Origin: Prochlorococcus sp. AG-347-J14
Lineage (GTDB): Bacteria; Cyanobacteriota; Cyanobacteriia; PCC-6307; Cyanobiaceae
Direction: 5' to 3'
DNA: 64,000 bases
NCBI GenBank assembly: GCA_003281505.1
Contig: QCBU01000006.1
Span: forward strand, 42,570 to 106,569
Position numbers and translations under genes: made by a program. The notes under the pieces were generated by a model that ran no database searches, had not been told where the DNA came from, and was given only the letters and a program-made list of their open reading frames with translations. Each line of letters opens with the position of its first letter. The stretch's first letter is position 1. Shown one piece after another: positions 60,947 through 64,000 of this stretch.

Positions 60947-61276
60947 ATGAAAATATTTGTATTTGCAAGTTTTATAGTGTACTTAGTCACAATAATTTCT
61001 CCAGTTGAAAACTTTGCTGATACTGCACTTGATGTTTACATGAATGATTTTTATTCTAAATCGAATGAAGCCAGCCAGATTCTTAAAGAAATCGAAAACA
61101 ATCTAAAAGAGGGATCAAGAAAAAAAGTATGCTCTAGGCAAAGAGAGGCAGCAAGATTAGGACTATTAGCTAATAAATCATTAATAAAAGCATTTGAAAT
61201 AGAGGGAGCTAATCCACCAATGCAAGCAATAAAGGCAAGTGAACAAAGATGGGAGTCTATTCTGAATGAGTGCTGA
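60947..61276 (+). CDS. Secreted hypothetical protein, 109 aa
   Basis: Hydrophobic N-terminus. Confidence 0.65.
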   Translation: MKIFVFASFIVYLVTIISPVENFADTALDVYMNDFYSKSNEASQILKEIENNLKEGSRKKVCSRQREAARLGLLANKSLIKAFEIEGANPPMQAIKASEQRWESILNEC

Positions 61277-61303
61277 AGAAAATCAGTAAATCTATAAATC
61301 TTT

Positions 61304-61738
61304 TTAAATTTGCATTCTTACAGATTTACTAATTAAGGGAATTTCAGGTTCAACTCCATAAATACATTGAGAAATCGAATAAATAAAAATACATAGTGTA
61401 AATATAAAAATTATTGATCCTAATTCAACTATGGGAAATATTCTCAAGAGATATGAAATTATTATCAAAGCAATATCAATAAGTAATGCTTGGCATGCGT
61501 TATATCTAACGAAATAGGGAACATTTGGATTTCTTACTAATCCAGCAAACAAAATTATAAATAATAAAAAACTACCAAAAGGCAAAGATTTTTCAATTAT
61601 TGCTATCGGAAAAGTTAGTAATAATAGTATTTTTAAAAATGAATATTTATAGAACAAATAATATCCAAAAGGTATTGATGCCTTTAATGGCAAAGTATAC
61701 AAAAAAACTGAGGAGAGTCTTTGGAATATCTGATTCAA
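61304..61738 (-). CDS. Tic20-like membrane protein
   Basis: LPFGSFLLFIILFAGLVRNPNVPYFVRYNACQALLIDIALIIISYL. Confidence 0.8.
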   Translation of the reverse strand: MNQIFQRLSSVFLYTLPLKASIPFGYYLFYKYSFLKILLLLTFPIAIIEKSLPFGSFLLFIILFAGLVRNPNVPYFVRYNACQALLIDIALIIISYLLRIFPIVELGSIIFIFTLCIFIYSISQCIYGVEPEIPLISKSVRMQI

Positions 61739-61871
61739 TATATTATTGATATTTCGTATTCATATTTTAACCTAATTATTTGAACTTAATAAAAAGACTT
61801 ACTTTCGAAAAAATCAACTTTGGCAGAAGGTTATTAAATATTAGATAATTGATTCAGGTTCATAATTCAAA

Positions 61872-62261
61872 ATGCGTATCTTACATACAATGTTGAGGGT
61901 TGGAGATTTAGATAAATCCCTTGATTTCTACGTCAATAGATTAGGAATGAATTTATTGCGAAAAAAGGATTACCCTCATGGAAAATTCACTTTGGCATTT
62001 GTTGGTTATGGCTCAGAAAAAGAAAACACAGTAATTGAATTAACTTATAACTGGGACAAAAAGTCTGAAGACTATGAGCTTGGAGATAAATATGGTCATA
62101 TAGCTATTGGAGTAAAAGATATTCATCTAATTTGCCAAGGATTAGAAAATAATGGTTGTAAAATAACAACCAAACCTAAAACAATGAAAAACAGTACTAC
62201 TGTCTTAGCTTTTGTTGAGGATCCTGATGGTTATAAGATTGAACTTATTGAAAGAGATTAA
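61872..62261 (+). CDS. gloA: Lactoylglutathione lyase (glyoxalase I)
   Basis: MRILHTMLRVGDLDKSLDFYVNRLGMNLLRKKDYPHGKFTLAFVGYG, VEDPDGYKIELIE. Confidence 0.93.
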   Translation: MRILHTMLRVGDLDKSLDFYVNRLGMNLLRKKDYPHGKFTLAFVGYGSEKENTVIELTYNWDKKSEDYELGDKYGHIAIGVKDIHLICQGLENNGCKITTKPKTMKNSTTVLAFVEDPDGYKIELIERD

Positions 62262-62533
62262 AAGCTCAGAAATTTTTAATTAAATTAAATAGACAAATAA
62301 CTAAAATTTAAAGAGATTGAATTATCAAATATATCGTATTCAATTAGCGAAAAAAATACCTCTAAGATCACATTGGATAGATTCTGCAGTTTCAATTATT
62401 GTAAAAGATTATTCCTAAGATGAGGAATTATTAAAAATAAAATAAAAACTTTATACAATCTAATTTAAATCTATTTAGAATTAGTAGACAATCTATATAG
62501 ATTTATATATCATATAATTATCGCATAAACCTT

Positions 62534-63031
62534 ATGCCTAGTAATTGGTCAAAAATAAGAGATGAATGGCTTGATAGAACCGCGGTTGCGAAAGATGATG
62601 CCAAATGGGCACTAGAAGCTTTAATTAATTCTGAAGAAGAGTTATTTGAAATAGAAAAAAAAATAAAGAATAAAGAGGACGCTATAAGCCAAGTAAAATT
62701 TTTGAAGAAAAAGGTTAAAGAAACTATCTCCTCTAAAGAAATTAGTCTCGATGATATTGCATTAAATACTTCAAATTCAAACAAAGTACAGATCTCAGTA
62801 CCATCAAATCTTACTTATCTTTTAAAAGTTTGGGCCGCAGCAGAAGGAAGAGATCTATCAAGTGTTGCTTTTCAATGTTTAGAAACTGGTATAAGGGAAA
62901 TGAAAAGCAAAGGTTCAATACCTTCAATAGCAGTAAATAGATATGACTCGGCCTGTCAAAAGAGGATTGCACTAGCAGAAGTAAACAATCTATTGGAGAA
63001 ATACGAATTAGCTCAGGATGAAATCAAATAA
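62534..63031 (+). CDS. Hypothetical protein: coiled coil + RHH/CopG-like segment
   Basis: KVQISVPSNLTYLLKVWAAAEGRDLSSVAFQCLETGIREM. Confidence 0.6.
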   Translation: MPSNWSKIRDEWLDRTAVAKDDAKWALEALINSEEELFEIEKKIKNKEDAISQVKFLKKKVKETISSKEISLDDIALNTSNSNKVQISVPSNLTYLLKVWAAAEGRDLSSVAFQCLETGIREMKSKGSIPSIAVNRYDSACQKRIALAEVNNLLEKYELAQDEIK

Positions 63032-63033
63032 TT

Positions 63034-63426
63034 ATGAATAACAGAAAAATCATTAAAGGATACAAAACATTAATATCATCAAGATTTAATGTAGATGCTT
63101 CCCTAGATAAATCTAAAGATGGAATAATTTATACTCTTTATTCTGATGCATTTAATTCACTTAAAGTTGGTTTTGCTGAAAATGATAAGGCACTAGAAAA
63201 AAAATTATCAAGTGAAGCATTGATATTATTGGATATGAAAAAAGGCAAAAAGAAAGATCTATGTTTATTAATAACCACTCTAAATGAACTTGGCATCAAA
63301 TATTCAGACAATTTTTATTTCAAATACTCAGGTACTTTAATGAAACATTTATCTACTTTAGGTTGGCCTATTGGAAGATCACTTTATAAACAAAGAAAGA
63401 TTAAAAAAGAACTTGTATGTGCATAA
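63034..63426 (+). CDS. Hypothetical protein, 130 aa
   Basis: ORF 3 bp after previous stop. Confidence 0.6.
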   Translation: MNNRKIIKGYKTLISSRFNVDASLDKSKDGIIYTLYSDAFNSLKVGFAENDKALEKKLSSEALILLDMKKGKKKDLCLLITTLNELGIKYSDNFYFKYSGTLMKHLSTLGWPIGRSLYKQRKIKKELVCA

Positions 63427-63428
63427 AT

Positions 63429-63902
63429 TTAAATGTAATCGCACTCTAAAGTTTCTCTGGTTTCTCTATTTGTAATTGGATTAGTTCCAGTAGCACTTTC
63501 ACAAAATTTCCTAATAATATCTTTTGGCAAAAAAACATTTGTGAAGTCTGCACCTTGTATTTTTACATTTTCAAACTGGGTACTATAAGCAAAAGAATCC
63601 TCCAAGTTAGTGTTTGATAAATCTGTTCCATCTAAAACAGCCGAGTCTAAAGTTACTTCTCTTAAGTTGGAGTTACTTAAATTAGTATCTTTCAATTTTG
63701 CTCCATAAAGAGTAGCATTTTGGAGCTCACAACCTGACAAATTTGCGTCTTGTAAATCAGTCAAATAGAAAGTTGCTCCTTTTAAATCAGATCCAGAAAA
63801 ATCAGCCCCTACCAACGATTGTTTACCATAATCCAACGCAGCGAAGCTTCTAGAAGGGAGGGTTAAAACAACTATTAAAAAAGTTAAAATTATAAATTTC
63901 AT
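63429..63902 (-). CDS. Secreted pentapeptide-repeat protein
   Basis: Tandem A(D/N)LSG/ADFSGSDLKGATFY...DANLSGCELQNATLYGAKLKDTNLSNSNL. Confidence 0.88.
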   Translation of the reverse strand: MKFIILTFLIVVLTLPSRSFAALDYGKQSLVGADFSGSDLKGATFYLTDLQDANLSGCELQNATLYGAKLKDTNLSNSNLREVTLDSAVLDGTDLSNTNLEDSFAYSTQFENVKIQGADFTNVFLPKDIIRKFCESATGTNPITNRETRETLECDYI

Positions 63903-64000
63903 TTGTTTAAGTAGTATTTCAATAAATTCTAACTTCTTAAGCTGAAATCTAAAAATTAATTATTTACTGAATGCTATATTTATTGAAATAGCAAATCACG

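Noticed and set aside
63429-63902. Tandem repeats at DNA level
   Set aside because: Explained by pentapeptide-repeat coding sequence
1-64000. CRISPR array, transposase or prophage
   Set aside because: No regularly spaced direct repeats, no IS transposase or phage structural genes seen in ORFs

Overview
AT-rich window from what looks like a high-light Prochlorococcus (or close picocyanobacterial) chromosome. This is inferred from petN, thf1, an HLIP, 6S RNA next to purK, and many tiny ORFs. Confidently recognised blocks: ftsH (partial)/clpP/thf1/petN; a four-gene Lhr helicase / ATP-dependent DNA ligase / exonuclease / PdeM repair cluster (9.3-15.0 kb); pstS-C-A-B; a cytochrome c6-like gene and a TrkA-type K+ channel; an accessory stretch of very small ORFs (about 22-34 kb) with an HLIP; 6S RNA + purK; aroB, nadA, ctpA, ispG, an aminotransferase, phnD-C-E, rsmE, hslO, prfC, nrdJ; a downstream-peptide (glutamine-II type) riboswitch candidate upstream of a DUF4278-like micropeptide; tRNA-Ser(UGA); Tic20-like and glyoxalase genes. 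Strongest hunting leads: (i) two paralogous small-gene operons (31.3-31.9 kb and 33.8-34.3 kb) sharing near-consensus sigma70 promoters with a TACA-NN-TGTA palindrome (LexA-box-like) at the start site, flanking (ii) a stand-alone NAD+-ligase adenylation domain packed between two micro-membrane-protein ORFs; (iii) frameshifts in a DUF2130 gene (A8 tract) and an LptA/OstA-like gene; (iv) a family-4 UDG lacking most Fe-S ligands; (v) divergent genes that appear to need CTG/ATT starts; (vi) tightly packed micro-TM ORFs and short SD-led peptide ORFs. No CRISPR array, transposase or rRNA was seen. All calls come from reading the sequence; no database searches were run.
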